The notes beneath the pieces are model-generated. The model was not told the origin of the DNA. It searched no databases and saw only the letters and a list, made by a program, of their open reading frames with translations. From positions 2,737,839-2,801,838 of the forward strand of contig NC_030989.1 of assembly GCF_000149955.1 (NCBI RefSeq): a stretch of DNA of 64,000 bases, written 5' to 3'. Positions 43,960 through 54,488 of the stretch are shown piece by piece. A program made the position numbers and the translations under genes. Each line of letters begins with the position of its first letter. The stretch's first letter is position 1. This DNA is from Fusarium oxysporum f. sp. lycopersici 4287. Its lineage: Eukaryota > Ascomycota > Sordariomycetes > Hypocreales > Nectriaceae.

Positions 43960-45015
43960 CTAGACTAGCTTTGTGATAGATTTCCCCTTGTTTCCACCAT
44001 TGTATACATCTATCCAAGCCCGAGGCATATCCTCAATCTTCGCTGGGACGATATTCTCAATATCAACATTGATTCGTCCCTCAGCCGCCGCCTTGATGAG
44101 TTGCTCCATCCCATCAGGAATCTTGTCCATGTGATCAAAGAGAAAGAACCCCTTTAAAGTCAACCTCTGCGAGATAATCTCAAACCAATTCTTCAACATA
44201 GTCGGCCTATCCGAATTGTACGTGCTCACAGCTCCACAAACTGCAATGGTCCCAAACTTCTTCATCCTCGTGAGAACACCATCCAAAACCGATCCACCGA
44301 CATTATCAAAGTAGATATCAACTTCATCCGGTGTCGCTTCCTTTAAGTCCTGCATAAACGTGGGACTTTTGTAGTCAACACATGCATGAGCTCCAAGATA
44401 ATCTCTCACCCATGCACACTTTTCTTCACCGCCTGCAATGCCTACTACACGCTTGGCACCAAGCAGCTTGACGGCAGTCTGCACGACGATGGATCCTGTA
44501 GCTCCAGCTGCGGCGGACACTACGATTGTGTGCTGGGGTTTGGCTTGCGCGATATGCAAGAGTCCGACGTAACCTGCCAGACCGGACCCTCCGAAGGCAC
44601 CGAGGTAATGCGTGATGGACAGGTTGTTTGGTAAAGGGGCGATATGTTGCACTGTATCGGTGTCTAGTATGATCTTATCGCCCCACCAGGATCGATAGGG
44701 TTCCATTACCAAGTCACCGGGTTTGAATCGTGCCGAGTTGGACTCGAGAACTTCGCCGATCACTCCGGAATGCATAGGGTCGCCGATCTTGATGGGAGGG
44801 ACATACATCCTGTCCTCATCTACGGTACAGCCAATGAATGTGCGGAGGCCTGCATCATTGGATATATAAAGAACCTTGACCAGAATTTGTTCCTCTTTGA
44901 GAGGCGGGAGCTGAATGGTATCCAGTCGAAATGTCGGATTCGGACCGTCAATGGTTGGTGTTCCATCTGTCTTGTTGGCGAAGACCCAGACTTTAGCCTC
45001 AGTAAGTTCAGTCAT
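43960..45015 (-). CDS. NADP-dependent MDR oxidoreductase (prostaglandin reductase/LTB4DH type)
   Basis: A 351-residue cytosolic dehydrogenase of the zinc-independent MDR branch. It has the Rossmann pattern GAFGGSGLAGYVGLLHIAQ, AAGATGSIVVQTAVKLLGA (nucleotide-binding, with A-x-G-x-x-G), and VDIYFDNVGGSVLDGVL. These are hallmarks of the double-bond reductases/curcumin and prostaglandin reductases that reduce alpha,beta-unsaturated ketones with NADPH. There are no catalytic zinc ligands. Length matches the family, and it reads as one exon. It is convergent with the ankyrin-type gene. The natural substrate is unknown. Confidence 0.9.
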   Translation of the reverse strand: MTELTEAKVWVFANKTDGTPTIDGPNPTFRLDTIQLPPLKEEQILVKVLYISNDAGLRTFIGCTVDEDRMYVPPIKIGDPMHSGVIGEVLESNSARFKPGDLVMEPYRSWWGDKIILDTDTVQHIAPLPNNLSITHYLGAFGGSGLAGYVGLLHIAQAKPQHTIVVSAAAGATGSIVVQTAVKLLGAKRVVGIAGGEEKCAWVRDYLGAHACVDYKSPTFMQDLKEATPDEVDIYFDNVGGSVLDGVLTRMKKFGTIAVCGAVSTYNSDRPTMLKNWFEIISQRLTLKGFFLFDHMDKIPDGMEQLIKAAAEGRINVDIENIVPAKIEDMPRAWIDVYNGGNKGKSITKLV

Positions 45016-45749
45016 GTTGATAGTAGTAAGAAATAGAGTTTGAAGATCGAGATTATTTCCTTGGGGTTATGATAGCCGGGCTCTGTCTTTATGGAAATAT
45101 CTTCATCGTGTCTCCACTCATACTGGAGCATCGGTTGTGGGCCATGACGATGTGTGAGGTATTAGCTAGAGTAATCATCCACTAACTGGCAGGATTACGA
45201 TGAGATCTGCTCATACTAGGGTCCAAAAACCGAGTCCTCGGAGAGTTGCTCAAATGTGGTTAGAGAAATAAGTAGTCGCGCTGCAATCCATGCAATCGAT
45301 ACGCGAACGTGCAAACCTAGAGCTATTCCTTTCCAAGAATACCGACTATGGATGAACTTTGTGCCTTTCTTCTATCTTCATCTCCAGAAGTTCTGCCAGT
45401 CATACGCTCACGATGTGCGATAGCTAGTTGACTTCGGGCTGTTGGCTAGATTGATAGAGAGTCCTCGCTAGGAAGCCATTTCTTGCAATGTATTACAGGG
45501 CAAAGACTGTACGGAATCTTTCGCAAAATCAGTTGACTGTATTAGAACCATTGGGCCTTTCTATTATTAGTGTCTGGCATACCATCAGTCCATCTGGAAT
45601 TGAGCAGTAGTTGTGCTGCGATCATTTCCTACTTCCTTGCCATCCTCATCTCGTCATATAGCTTCGTGGTGCTGTGATATGCACCTCATCAGTGGCCCTG
45701 GGTCGTTTTCTGAAGACATCGAGTAGTTCTTCCCCCCGTGTTCCAATCC
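45016..45749. other. Intergenic, no gene recognised
   Basis: 734 bp, promoter of the oxidoreductase on one side. Nothing else seen. Confidence 0.4.
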
Positions 45750-46364
45750 TCATCTTTGTACCAACTTTGCTAGACGATATCCGGCTGTCCATTCCCGGAA
45801 ACACTTGGAGCATAGATTCGCCTTATAAGAATCCCTTTCACGCCTGCCACGCTGATTACACATTCTTTGATGTGCCTTAAGTGCATTGATCTCAAAGTAC
45901 TTCAAAGAATCTTCTTTCTCATCGTGCTCTTTGCACATGATTGCAGGAGGCCCAATGCCTCTGACACATACGATGCAGTAACGCTTTGCTGGAGGCATCA
46001 TGGCTCCACTTGCTTAGTCGCGGGGCCTCGATTCGCAATCACCACAGATTGGTCCGGAGAGAGGACTTGGCAGAATTCGCATGCATTCTCGGCAAAAGCG
46101 GTCTTGGACTTAAGTTGGAATACACCGAGACGGCGGACTGGGCAGAACCCTCTGAATAATCCGACGTACCGGGATAATCAATATAATCATTCGTGGCCAC
46201 TGGAGTAGGCCATCGATATGGCATTTGCGGACGCGGACGGTTCTGATTCGGCTGTGGAGGAGTGGGAAATTCATTGACTGTTTCCTTTCTTTCTCCTTGC
46301 CCTTGTCTTGGCTGCTTTGGCCACTCTCGTGTCCTTCGTTAGAGATCATGTCAAAGTCCGCCAT
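45750..46364 (-). pseudogene. Cys-knuckle low-complexity family, decayed copy
   Basis: A broken member of the array at 45.7-51 kb. An N-terminal acidic/basic low-complexity start at 46364 (MADFDMISNEGHESGQSSQD) shifts frame near 46280 into a Pro/Tyr-rich part (YRWPTPVATNDYIDYPG). It shifts again to a C-E-F-C piece and then to a frame with CGDC, an in-frame TAA (likely CAA before), and CIVCVRGIGPPAIMCKEH. The last part, to the stop at 45750, holds MCNQ followed 14 residues later by CSKC. The knuckle C-x2-C-x10-C-x2-H and the C...CxxC pair match the middle of the gene at 49,738-51,048 in type and order. At least two shifts and one stop make a functional product unlikely. Confidence 0.55.
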
Positions 46365-46905
46365 TTTCTAACAATGTGTTTTAAATGAATAAAAGTTGAG
46401 TAGAAAGCCTTGTGTCTTAGTAATGAGTGTCTGTGGATAGTGGGATGTTCATGTCCCAGCATATCAAGTGAACCGTCTGTTAGTATATATACATACTTGC
46501 ACCTGTACTTCAAAGGGAAAAAGCCCTTCAGGCAACTACTTGTTAGACCCGAAACCTGACTGATCAGGTGCTTGGAGAGTTGTGATAGTGATTTTGGTCT
46601 AGTAACCTCTATTATTCAACCCCCATTCTTTCTAGCTCCTGGGTCATCTTTGTCTTCACTCACAGACCGCCCACCAGCAGCTTTGAGTGCTCAGAACAAC
46701 TGGAGCCCTCATGAGTGACTACATGAGCTTTTTGTTGGTAATATTAGCAATGATTATTTCACGCTCTAACATTGACCCAGTCTACGTTCAGTTGTTCATT
46801 TGGCCTTTTTAAATGAAAGCCCATAACGATTATGTCACAGATTCCCCTATGCTTGCTTCATTTCCAAAATTCTAACGTCAGGGTCACACATACCCCGAGC
46901 TACCT
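46365..46905. other. Intergenic, AT-rich
   Basis: 541 bp between array members; no gene seen. Confidence 0.4.
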
Positions 46906-47625
46906 TCATTCTGGAACTATCAACCCCTTTCTTTTTGGCACGCGATCCTTTTCGGTGCACCCGTGACATCTACCACCTGGATACAAGGCAGGTTTCTTAA
47001 GGCATTTATAACAGTTGCCTCGGGCTTTTGCTTTCTCTCGACCCATTCTTTCATACCCTACCCGCTTATCCCGACATGACTGACAAGTAGTAATTCCTCC
47101 AACAGGGGGTCTGATACCGCACCGATGGCAAATTCCATGCCTGGCAGTGTGTCCTCTCGTGTCTATATCGGCCTGTCTGTGGTTTGAACGATCTTGGTGC
47201 CCTACAGGATATAATCTAGATCCATGTGGGTTCCTTTGGGCTATTTGACTACCACTAGGTCCAGGCCCCGGATTCAGAGAGCCATGTACATAATGGTTAG
47301 AAAGCTGTGCACTATTACCGACACCTGGAGGTCCTCGAGAGCATTCTCCCTGGTCATAACCCGACCTGTACAAATCTCCTCGTCGACTTGGGTCATGAAA
47401 GGCCATGCCCTGACGAGCTGGGTCATATGGTAAGCCGGGTCTAGCATGGCTACTACTAGGGCTGTTCAAAAGAGTCAATGGAAAGATTTGTGGTGTATAA
47501 ATACCTGACTGATCTGGATACGGAGAAGTGACTGGTTGGTGTTTGCCGCCATATGCGTCATTACGGGCCGTTTGTGTTACTGTGCGACTGGAGGCTGACC
47601 CGTATGGTCTGTAGGGATAGTCCAT
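46906..47625 (-). CDS. Low-complexity protein with two C-x2-C-x11-C-x2-C knuckles
   Basis: A single open frame of 239 residues with an ATG at 47623-47625. The first 155 residues are disordered and rich in Pro, Tyr, Gly, Ser and Arg (opening MDYPYRPYGSASSRTVTQ). The last 80 contain two tandem zinc-knuckle-like motifs, CHRCGIRPPVGGITTCQSC and CYKCLKKPALYPGGRCHGC, each C-x2-C-x11-C-x2-C. The end is basic (KDRVPKRKG). The knuckles suggest zinc and perhaps nucleic-acid or protein binding; the N-terminus suggests condensate-type interactions. I do not recognise a named family. Neighbours on the same strand share this architecture, which supports a real gene. Confidence 0.65.
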   Translation of the reverse strand: MDYPYRPYGSASSRTVTQTARNDAYGGKHQPVTSPYPDQSGIYTPQIFPLTLLNSPSSSHARPGLPYDPARQGMAFHDPSRRGDLYRSGYDQGECSRGPPGVGNSAQLSNHYVHGSLNPGPGPSGSQIAQRNPHGSRLYPVGHQDRSNHRQADIDTRGHTARHGICHRCGIRPPVGGITTCQSCRDKRVGYERMGREKAKARGNCYKCLKKPALYPGGRCHGCTEKDRVPKRKGLIVPE

Positions 47626-48465
47626 GTTGATGCCCCAAAAGGCTAAATTCTCTTCTAGTATCTTTTCTTAACAAAGTAGGATATACCTACCACATTTAAG
47701 GTATATTGGTTCTCAGGAAATTCAAAACCAAACAGCATTTTTGAAAGTGGTATTTATAGGGGGCTGGCTTCGTGGTAAGCGGGCTCAATCTGCGATGCAT
47801 CCACTCATATTTTGATCACCATCGTGAATGAGGCTTCTCATAGAGGCCTTCACCTGTGTCGTGAGGCTATTTAGTGAATATAAGCTTAGGTAACAAGTCG
47901 TAGTGATCCTATGTACCAAGAAATCATGGGTCAGGGTCATAGTAGTTAACGAATTACTGGCTTCAGAGATTTGAATTATATTCTTAGCCTTGTTACACAA
48001 CCTACATCAGAGCATTCTCAAACTCAATTTCGTCAGTGGTAGTTGGCTGGAAAGCGGTTCGACTTGACTTACCACGTCACCAAATAAACAACGGAGGAAT
48101 ACAATATCACCGAAGCCTCTCACTAAGGACGTTACATTATTGTTAAGTATTGTTCATTATTTGCACGAATTTTCAGGCAACTTAAAAGTGAGGTTTGCTG
48201 TCTTCACCTCATCTATCTTTCTCCCATCCTGAATAAACCAAGACCTCAACAGTCTTAACTCGCGACCCTAAGTCAGTTGCTCTATCTTTTACCCTCCAGT
48301 GGTTTTAGGGTATCATGCGAAGACTTGTAGCACCCAGCTATCGCTCATTAGCAGTATGAGGATCCTGCACAGACGACATTCTGTATTGAGAGCTCTGCAG
48401 TTGAATGTCATTGCCAAACCCAGTGTATTGCTAGTAGTATCGCGGAGTTGGTTCTCACCAGAGTC
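47626..48465. other. Intergenic, AT-rich
   Basis: 840 bp; short frames only. Upstream region of the knuckle gene with AT runs. Confidence 0.4.
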
Positions 48466-48957
48466 TTATTGACGACCCTCCTGATCCTCAGGGGTATTTG
48501 TATCGTCAGGCTTGGGAACAGGTTTCATGATATGAGCAGGCAGAGCGCCTGGACGTAGTCCCGCGGGAGCCGGAGAGAGTTTCAAAGGTGCACATCCCCC
48601 GCGCATGATGTCTCCCGCCCATTGCAATCGAGCATCTCCAAGGCTAATGCCGCCGGTCTGTCCTGTGGGAAAGTTGCTGATATTCACAGTACGAGCACCA
48701 GAGGCTTGACCAAGTTGCTGTGCTGGCTGTGAACTGGGGCCCCCTGCAACGGTATATAGATAAGGGAGACCGGCATTCATTTGGCCGCGTTGCCAAGTTA
48801 CTTCGGGACTGATATAGCCGACTCGAAGTTTTGCTCTTACACGTTCCTGTTCGGCCTGCTGAGGAGTAAGGTTTTGTGGCTGACTGCTATTGCTAGCCGG
48901 TTGAGCGTTCTGCGCAGCGTGGGCCTGGCGAGTCTGTTCATCATTTTTATCCGACAT
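48466..48957 (-). CDS. Hypothetical Gln/Pro-rich protein, 163 aa
   Basis: An open frame starting at the ATG giving MSDKNDEQTRQAHAAQNAQ. It is rich in Gln, Ala, Pro and Ser at both ends, with a more ordered middle (RVGYISPEVTWQRGQMNAGL). It contains only one Cys, so it lacks the knuckles of its neighbours, but strand, size and low-complexity style match. No signal peptide or membrane helix. Function unknown; it may be a separate lineage-specific gene. Confidence 0.5.
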   Translation of the reverse strand: MSDKNDEQTRQAHAAQNAQPASNSSQPQNLTPQQAEQERVRAKLRVGYISPEVTWQRGQMNAGLPYLYTVAGGPSSQPAQQLGQASGARTVNISNFPTGQTGGISLGDARLQWAGDIMRGGCAPLKLSPAPAGLRPGALPAHIMKPVPKPDDTNTPEDQEGRQ

Positions 48958-49737
48958 TGTCTTGTTCAATTTCTTGGTGACTTTCTATGTTTCAGTATGT
49001 GAAAAAGGGTGACTTAGGTGTTTATTGCGTTTATTGTGTTGCTCTCGTGGCGCTAGTTATGGCCATGGAACTCACTGTTATATATCGCAAATACTCCTTA
49101 CTTTGTTCATTACTGACACCTACACTATCTACAGTTATGGACTCAGTTAGCCTGCATGTATCAGTGTTGAAATTACTGGAGTACTCTTTCTCACTGACAT
49201 AGAAAGTAAGCAGCAGTGATTGGCCTCGCAAGCTCACTTTCAGTACCTCTGATTCCATGTTCCCTCAGTGGCAGCACATCAGAGCTGGTCCCAGAGCGAT
49301 TAACATCACCTTTATATGCCATTCATATGCAATTCTATATGCTATGAATAGTCACTATGATCCATGAAAAGCTCGTTGTACCATTACATCGCTGGCTTTG
49401 AGTTTCCGCCAAGCTTGGTGGCCTTTCGCAAGCAAGACGATCCTCATGCAGCCATTTCTATTAGTCGGATCTTATTGCTCAAGATACAGGTCTCATAGGC
49501 TTTGTAACCTTTTCTTTTCAGTCATCCGATCCAGTTCTACTAGTACATTTGGTTCAAGTAAGCTCGGTAAGCATATCCTTTCACCTGTTGAACTTGGTAT
49601 GAAGCAATAATATATAAGTTCAAGGTTCAAAGAGATGGGACAGAGGTCAGAAGTCCTTTTTAACGAAGTGTCGGAGATTGCATTCAAGGCATTCAGTACC
49701 AAGTACTTTATCCCTCTACTACGAAATCTATCCTAAA
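48958..49737. other. Intergenic, no gene recognised
   Basis: About 780 bp, AT-rich, upstream of the Gln/Pro-rich gene and downstream of the broken knuckle gene. Confidence 0.4.
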
Positions 49738-51048
49738 TCAACTCATCACGCTCTTTTCTTTCTGCCTCCCTCTTCCTCTCCTTGACCTGTTTCTGTCGTT
49801 GACTAAGCAACCTTGACATACCGTGTGCCCTTGAGTGCGCTCTCTTCCACACTGACACAGCCCTAGCCGCCGATGGCGATTTCATGTATTGGTCAACATT
49901 GCATCACACTCTACACAGCGTCTGGAAGAGCCAGCATCTCGCTTATAAAAAATGTCACATATATGATTCGCCACAAGAACTTCCTTCTCATCCCGGTGGA
50001 AGGTTTGTAGGGTATTCATATGACGCGCGCAAAAGAGGTTGCCAGGGTCATTGACATCAGCTTTACATAACAGGCAGAATTCTCATGCAAGAGCGTTAGC
50101 ATCACTTTGACTGCGCCGTTCGCAAGCTTCACAGCGTATCCTGAATGTGGGAAGAGGAGCCGTGCAGTTGACGCAATATACTTGTAAGGGTGCATTGATC
50201 TTTTTTCCATACGATCGAAATTCAACTACCAGCGAAGGGACATCCAGTTCGGCGCTGTCTCCATGAGTCTCTTTTTGATCAGCAACATGACTGTCATCGA
50301 ATTGTAGTCCGGCTTGGAGTTCATTCCCGTATGATTCCTGAAGCTCAGAAGGGTGGATGTACGGGGCATGCTGATAGGTCGTAGTGTAGCTTGATTGTTC
50401 ACCATGGGCTTCACTGTCATAGCTCCCACTACCAAAGTTGCGCGGAGTAAAATACGTTGCCTGGTTTGATTGTCGAGTGCTAGGGTCCCATGGTAGAACT
50501 TCTTTTTCATGTCCATCCACATCATTCTTTAACCAGGCATCAACATTCCGATCAGGGAACGGATATCTCAGTGATGGGGTACAGTCACCAAGCCTACTAA
50601 ATAGAACTGCGTCATAATTTTCGGTGCCGGGAAACATTCCTGGGCTGGAAAACGGATTGGCACGTGTGGAGCTATGATAGGAATAAGCACCACTAGAGCC
50701 TGGGTCATAGTATTGCGGGACGACTAGGTTAGCTTGAGGTTTATGGAGCTGGGGGCTAAAGAGTTGCGGGGAGTGAGTCTGATAGTCGAAGACGGGGGCT
50801 CCAGGATAGTGACCCATGGAGGCCTGTGAGTTACAGCGCTGGAAGCCAGAAGACTGAGGACGGTAAGGATAGCTTAGCTGAGGACCGAATGGAGTCGAAA
50901 ATGGAGGTTGTGTACTATATGTGCTTTCTGGTGGATAGTAAGTATTTCCATGAGGTTTTTCCGTCGTTCGCTCATCGTACCAAGCATAGGGTGGCCGAAG
51001 ACCACTTCGTTGGCCGGGGCCGTAGGGTGGCGCATGATTTATGTTCAT
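49738..51048 (-). pseudogene. Cys-knuckle low-complexity family, full-length frame with two in-frame TGA
   Basis: One uninterrupted register of 437 codons runs from ATG 51048 to the final TGA at 49738-49740. It is broken only by TGA at 50083-50085 and TGA at 49882-49884. The 321-residue first part is Tyr/Pro/Ser-rich and ends with CVNCTAPLPTFRIRCEAC. Beyond the first TGA the same frame encodes CLLCKADVNDPGNLFCARH and then CVEC. Beyond the second it gives CQCGRERTQGHTVCQGC and a basic tail. So all three Cys motifs survive in one frame. CGA (Arg) to TGA by C-to-T change explains both. No intron that removes either stop is visible. The first part alone could still make a 321-residue protein with one knuckle. 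Confidence 0.68.
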
Positions 51049-54000
51049 ATTATATATATAGATATATTGTTAGTTGGGTTTATGTTTAGAACAATCAACA
51101 GTTCTTTAGGCGCTTTATATAGTAGTAAACTGCGAGGCTTAGTGATACACTTCTGCAAAACTAGTATACCCGGTCGAACATACGCAATAAACATCGATGG
51201 TCATCATGTTGTGTCAGACTCTATCGTGATGTCGATAGCATAATAGTATCTTGTGGCTGCACTGATTCGTTTCCGCCCACGCTGGGAATTCGAGATACAT
51301 GATTGCATCTCACGACTTTCATTTTGCACAACGCATAGAACAGACTGGTTATCATAAGATAAGATATTCTTTTGTTAAAGCAGCAGGGCAGAACGCAAGG
51401 CTAGGTGATTCTTTGGAAGTGAATAATAGTGTTACGCATTGTAATTAATACTTTACATAGGGTACTGAATATCGCTCAAACAAGCATTAAGCAAGGGAAG
51501 ATACGGGTTTAATCACTTTCTTGCGTTTCACGGTATGCTGAATTTATCACTGGTACAGTGGTAACGCTCTCCTTATCGATAACGTCCTCCTAGCGCTTAT
51601 CGCGTCGCCCGTCTTCACAGCCAAGTCTTGGCATACTATTCTATAATCTCATGACTCTTCATGATCACCATTCGCACCGATTCAATTCACCATCCTCAAC
51701 ACCATAACTTGCGTTCCCAATAATATCAACCCCAGATTCGATAGTTCCCCACCTCCTCATTCTGAGGTGCGTCTGCCGCGTTAGCCAGCCCCAGTCCATC
51801 ACCAACCCTATTTCCCCTCAAAATTGGCCAAGAAGGGCCGAATACCAGCGACAACACTAGCACACTTCATTGAGCCATCGATTCTCAATTAAAATGGAAA
51901 TGAGGAGACGAATTCCGGGGGATCCGGGGTAGTATTATAGCTTGCATTTATTTATTTGACATGCGCGCAATTGCGACAACACGGTGCGACCCAATAGCAC
52001 CAACAACATATCGAGAAAAAACAATTAATAGCAGCTAAAATTAAAAACGCTTCTTTTTTCTTGATGAAACTTTATAAGCCAATTATTAATTAAAATACTG
52101 TCGATCTTGACGATTCGACAAGGTGCTAGTTCAGTAGTTATGATTCTGGGTAAAGTAATCACTCAAGATTTGAGGCCATCCAGGTACATCAATCACGAGC
52201 GGGAGCTATCAGCGGAACGACAAATAGAGTTTGATTAGATGTATTCAATACTGCAACATTCATTCGCGCAAGAAGTTTCTTGGCATTATTTGAGTCATGT
52301 CAAAGTAGGAGCCGTATAGTATTTAGCACATAATAATTTGCATCGCTTGAAGCTACAGGGTAGTACTTCAAATAACAAAATTGTCCACCGTCATAGTGGT
52401 ATGCTAGTCGCAAGCCAAAGACTAGAAAATCAGGAGAAGGTCGTGAAAGGATGATATCAGGTTAAATATCGACCGGGGGCGCACCGAGGAAGGATGCGAT
52501 TCATCACGCCGTTGAACGGCTTGTCACATTGCATGACCAATCCCAGCAGAGGAGCCCGCAGTAGCCGAACTCAAAAACTTGAAAAGGCTTGGTTTGCATA
52601 GAACATGCATAGAATATGTGATCAAATAGTTACCACGATTGCGATTCAAGACTATGCATTGACGTGACAATCCCTTGGTAATCATTTGCTCTGAAATTCT
52701 GAGCAAAATCACATGAGGTTATCGTGATTCGGTGTATGCATGACATTTTGCGGGTCTTGTCCCGACGGAGCCGATAGAATCCGAGGATCGTCAGTCCCAG
52801 GCGCCCGGCGAGGCGGCAACATAGCCTGTTGACGGTTAGTTCGCCCGCAGAGAATTGATGTCAGGTCACTCCTTGGATAACCAAAACTCATAGCCCAGGC
52901 AGTGACACGGAGCCGTTACTCGATTTGGCATGTTCTTTAACCAAAATACCCGGTGATCAAACTACTCGTGCTTTGACTCTGCATCACGAGAGCTAAAAGC
53001 TGAAAGGGCTACGGAGAATATTGGAAACCAGAGTGATTCTAGACTCGGGGAAGATGAATGGTTTAAAAGGGGGGCGGTGGATATGGTGGGAATCATATGT
53101 CGTCGTCTAACCTCGGATGAAGCAGGTCCATTTTGAAAGAGAGGCAAGCTGCATGCTTTTTTTTACTTACCCCTGGCTTACCTGTCAGATTGAGCTTAGT
53201 CCTTCAGCTGGAGTGTGCATGACATGACAAGACGCAGGGGTATCAGGTGAAAGGGGTAAAAAGGCACGGAATGAAAATCAAAAGCAAACGCTCAGCCTTA
53301 TGATCCAAGTGCCCATTCTCCGTCTAGACCCCGAACTATTCATTCTACTAGCTACTCATCCGGTCATCGTCGCGAAGGACACGAGTAAGGCTGATCTTGG
53401 CCTAACATATTCCCCCGGAGCTGTTGTTCCAAGGAGAAATACCAACGACAGCAATTCCGCAGCCACAAAGCCCCAATACGTAATAAGGGGCCAGCGCTAG
53501 AAAGAACTTCCTTACTTCCGAGCCAATCCCCGCACGAGTTCCCCATGGAGAAGAGTGGATCCGGCTAAAATCGGCCACGCATTTCTTAGGACTCTGATGG
53601 TGAGACGCGGGCGTTGGTACGAGAAAAACTCGCGACGCAAACTAAAGTCTGGAGATTCGTCCAAATGAGGCTCTACTACGTATAATTTGCTTTGGATCTA
53701 GTTCTTACCTAAAGAATTGCCTTGGATGACACACGAATGGCCGGAAGAGGTAGGTACCCAGACTTCGTGGCAGACACTAGAAAGTCCTAGTCTCACTCGC
53801 CGTGACGCGAAGAATGATGACTATTTGGCACAATTAACCAACGGTTCATCTAGGATCCCTTGCATTTTGAGTCAAGCAGGTAAGACAAATCAATGTGTAG
53901 TCCCCTCTTTGCCCTAGTCCCCGTCCCAGATCGGCATTTTTAATCACTCTCAAACGGCCTCCATCTTGAGCCGCATCGTGAAGATCGCCGTTTGCTGTCA

Positions 54001-54488
54001 AAGCTTCTGGAATACCACGTGGAAAACATCTTTGCAACCATAAATGGCTTCTTTTTTTCTGAGAGTTCTGCAACGCTCACCCGCAATGATCGGACGTTTA
54101 GACCCAATAAGGCAAATGCCCAGCTAGCGTAGACCCTCTCTCCTCCGACTTTTTTTTCTCCAGTATTTGAAAGTATCCACCTCCGCCATTGGCAAAAGCC
54201 GCCAAAACGTGAGAAACGCCGAGAGTGAGGCCGTGATAGAAGCAGAGTTACAAGCTACCAGAACCTGGGGTGCATGGGTCTGATTCACTTTCCCCAGTCG
54301 ACGTTCAACTGATGCACTGTAACGAAATACCCAAGCGAGGGGGAGGGGACTCGAGCGCCGATCCTATATATGTCAGGGCCCGTTGGCAGGATGTAACCCC
54401 AGGACCATGCCGATCATTCATTCATGACTCCGCCGAAAGGCATCCATTCCTTTCTTCTGAATCATCTTTTCCAAATAATTAAACCACC
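51049..54488. other. 3.4-kb gene-poor stretch; promoter of the sugar transporter at its right end
   Basis: No coding frame above about 75 codons with coding character. The part 51,900-52,500 is AT-rich. On the minus strand around 51,720-51,830 a short frame (GDGLGLANAADAPQNEEVG) looks like a protein C-terminus but has no upstream continuation; it may be a gene relic. The last 300 bp before 54489 contain CT-rich and TATA-like sequence (CCTATATATG near 54,361-54,370), a plausible core promoter for the transporter. Confidence 0.4.

Noticed and set aside
49738..51048. Programmed UGA readthrough as explanation of the full-length frame
   Set aside because: The bases after the stops (GAA and AAT) do not match the UGA-CUA readthrough context; recent C-to-T mutation is simpler. 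Kept as a test only.
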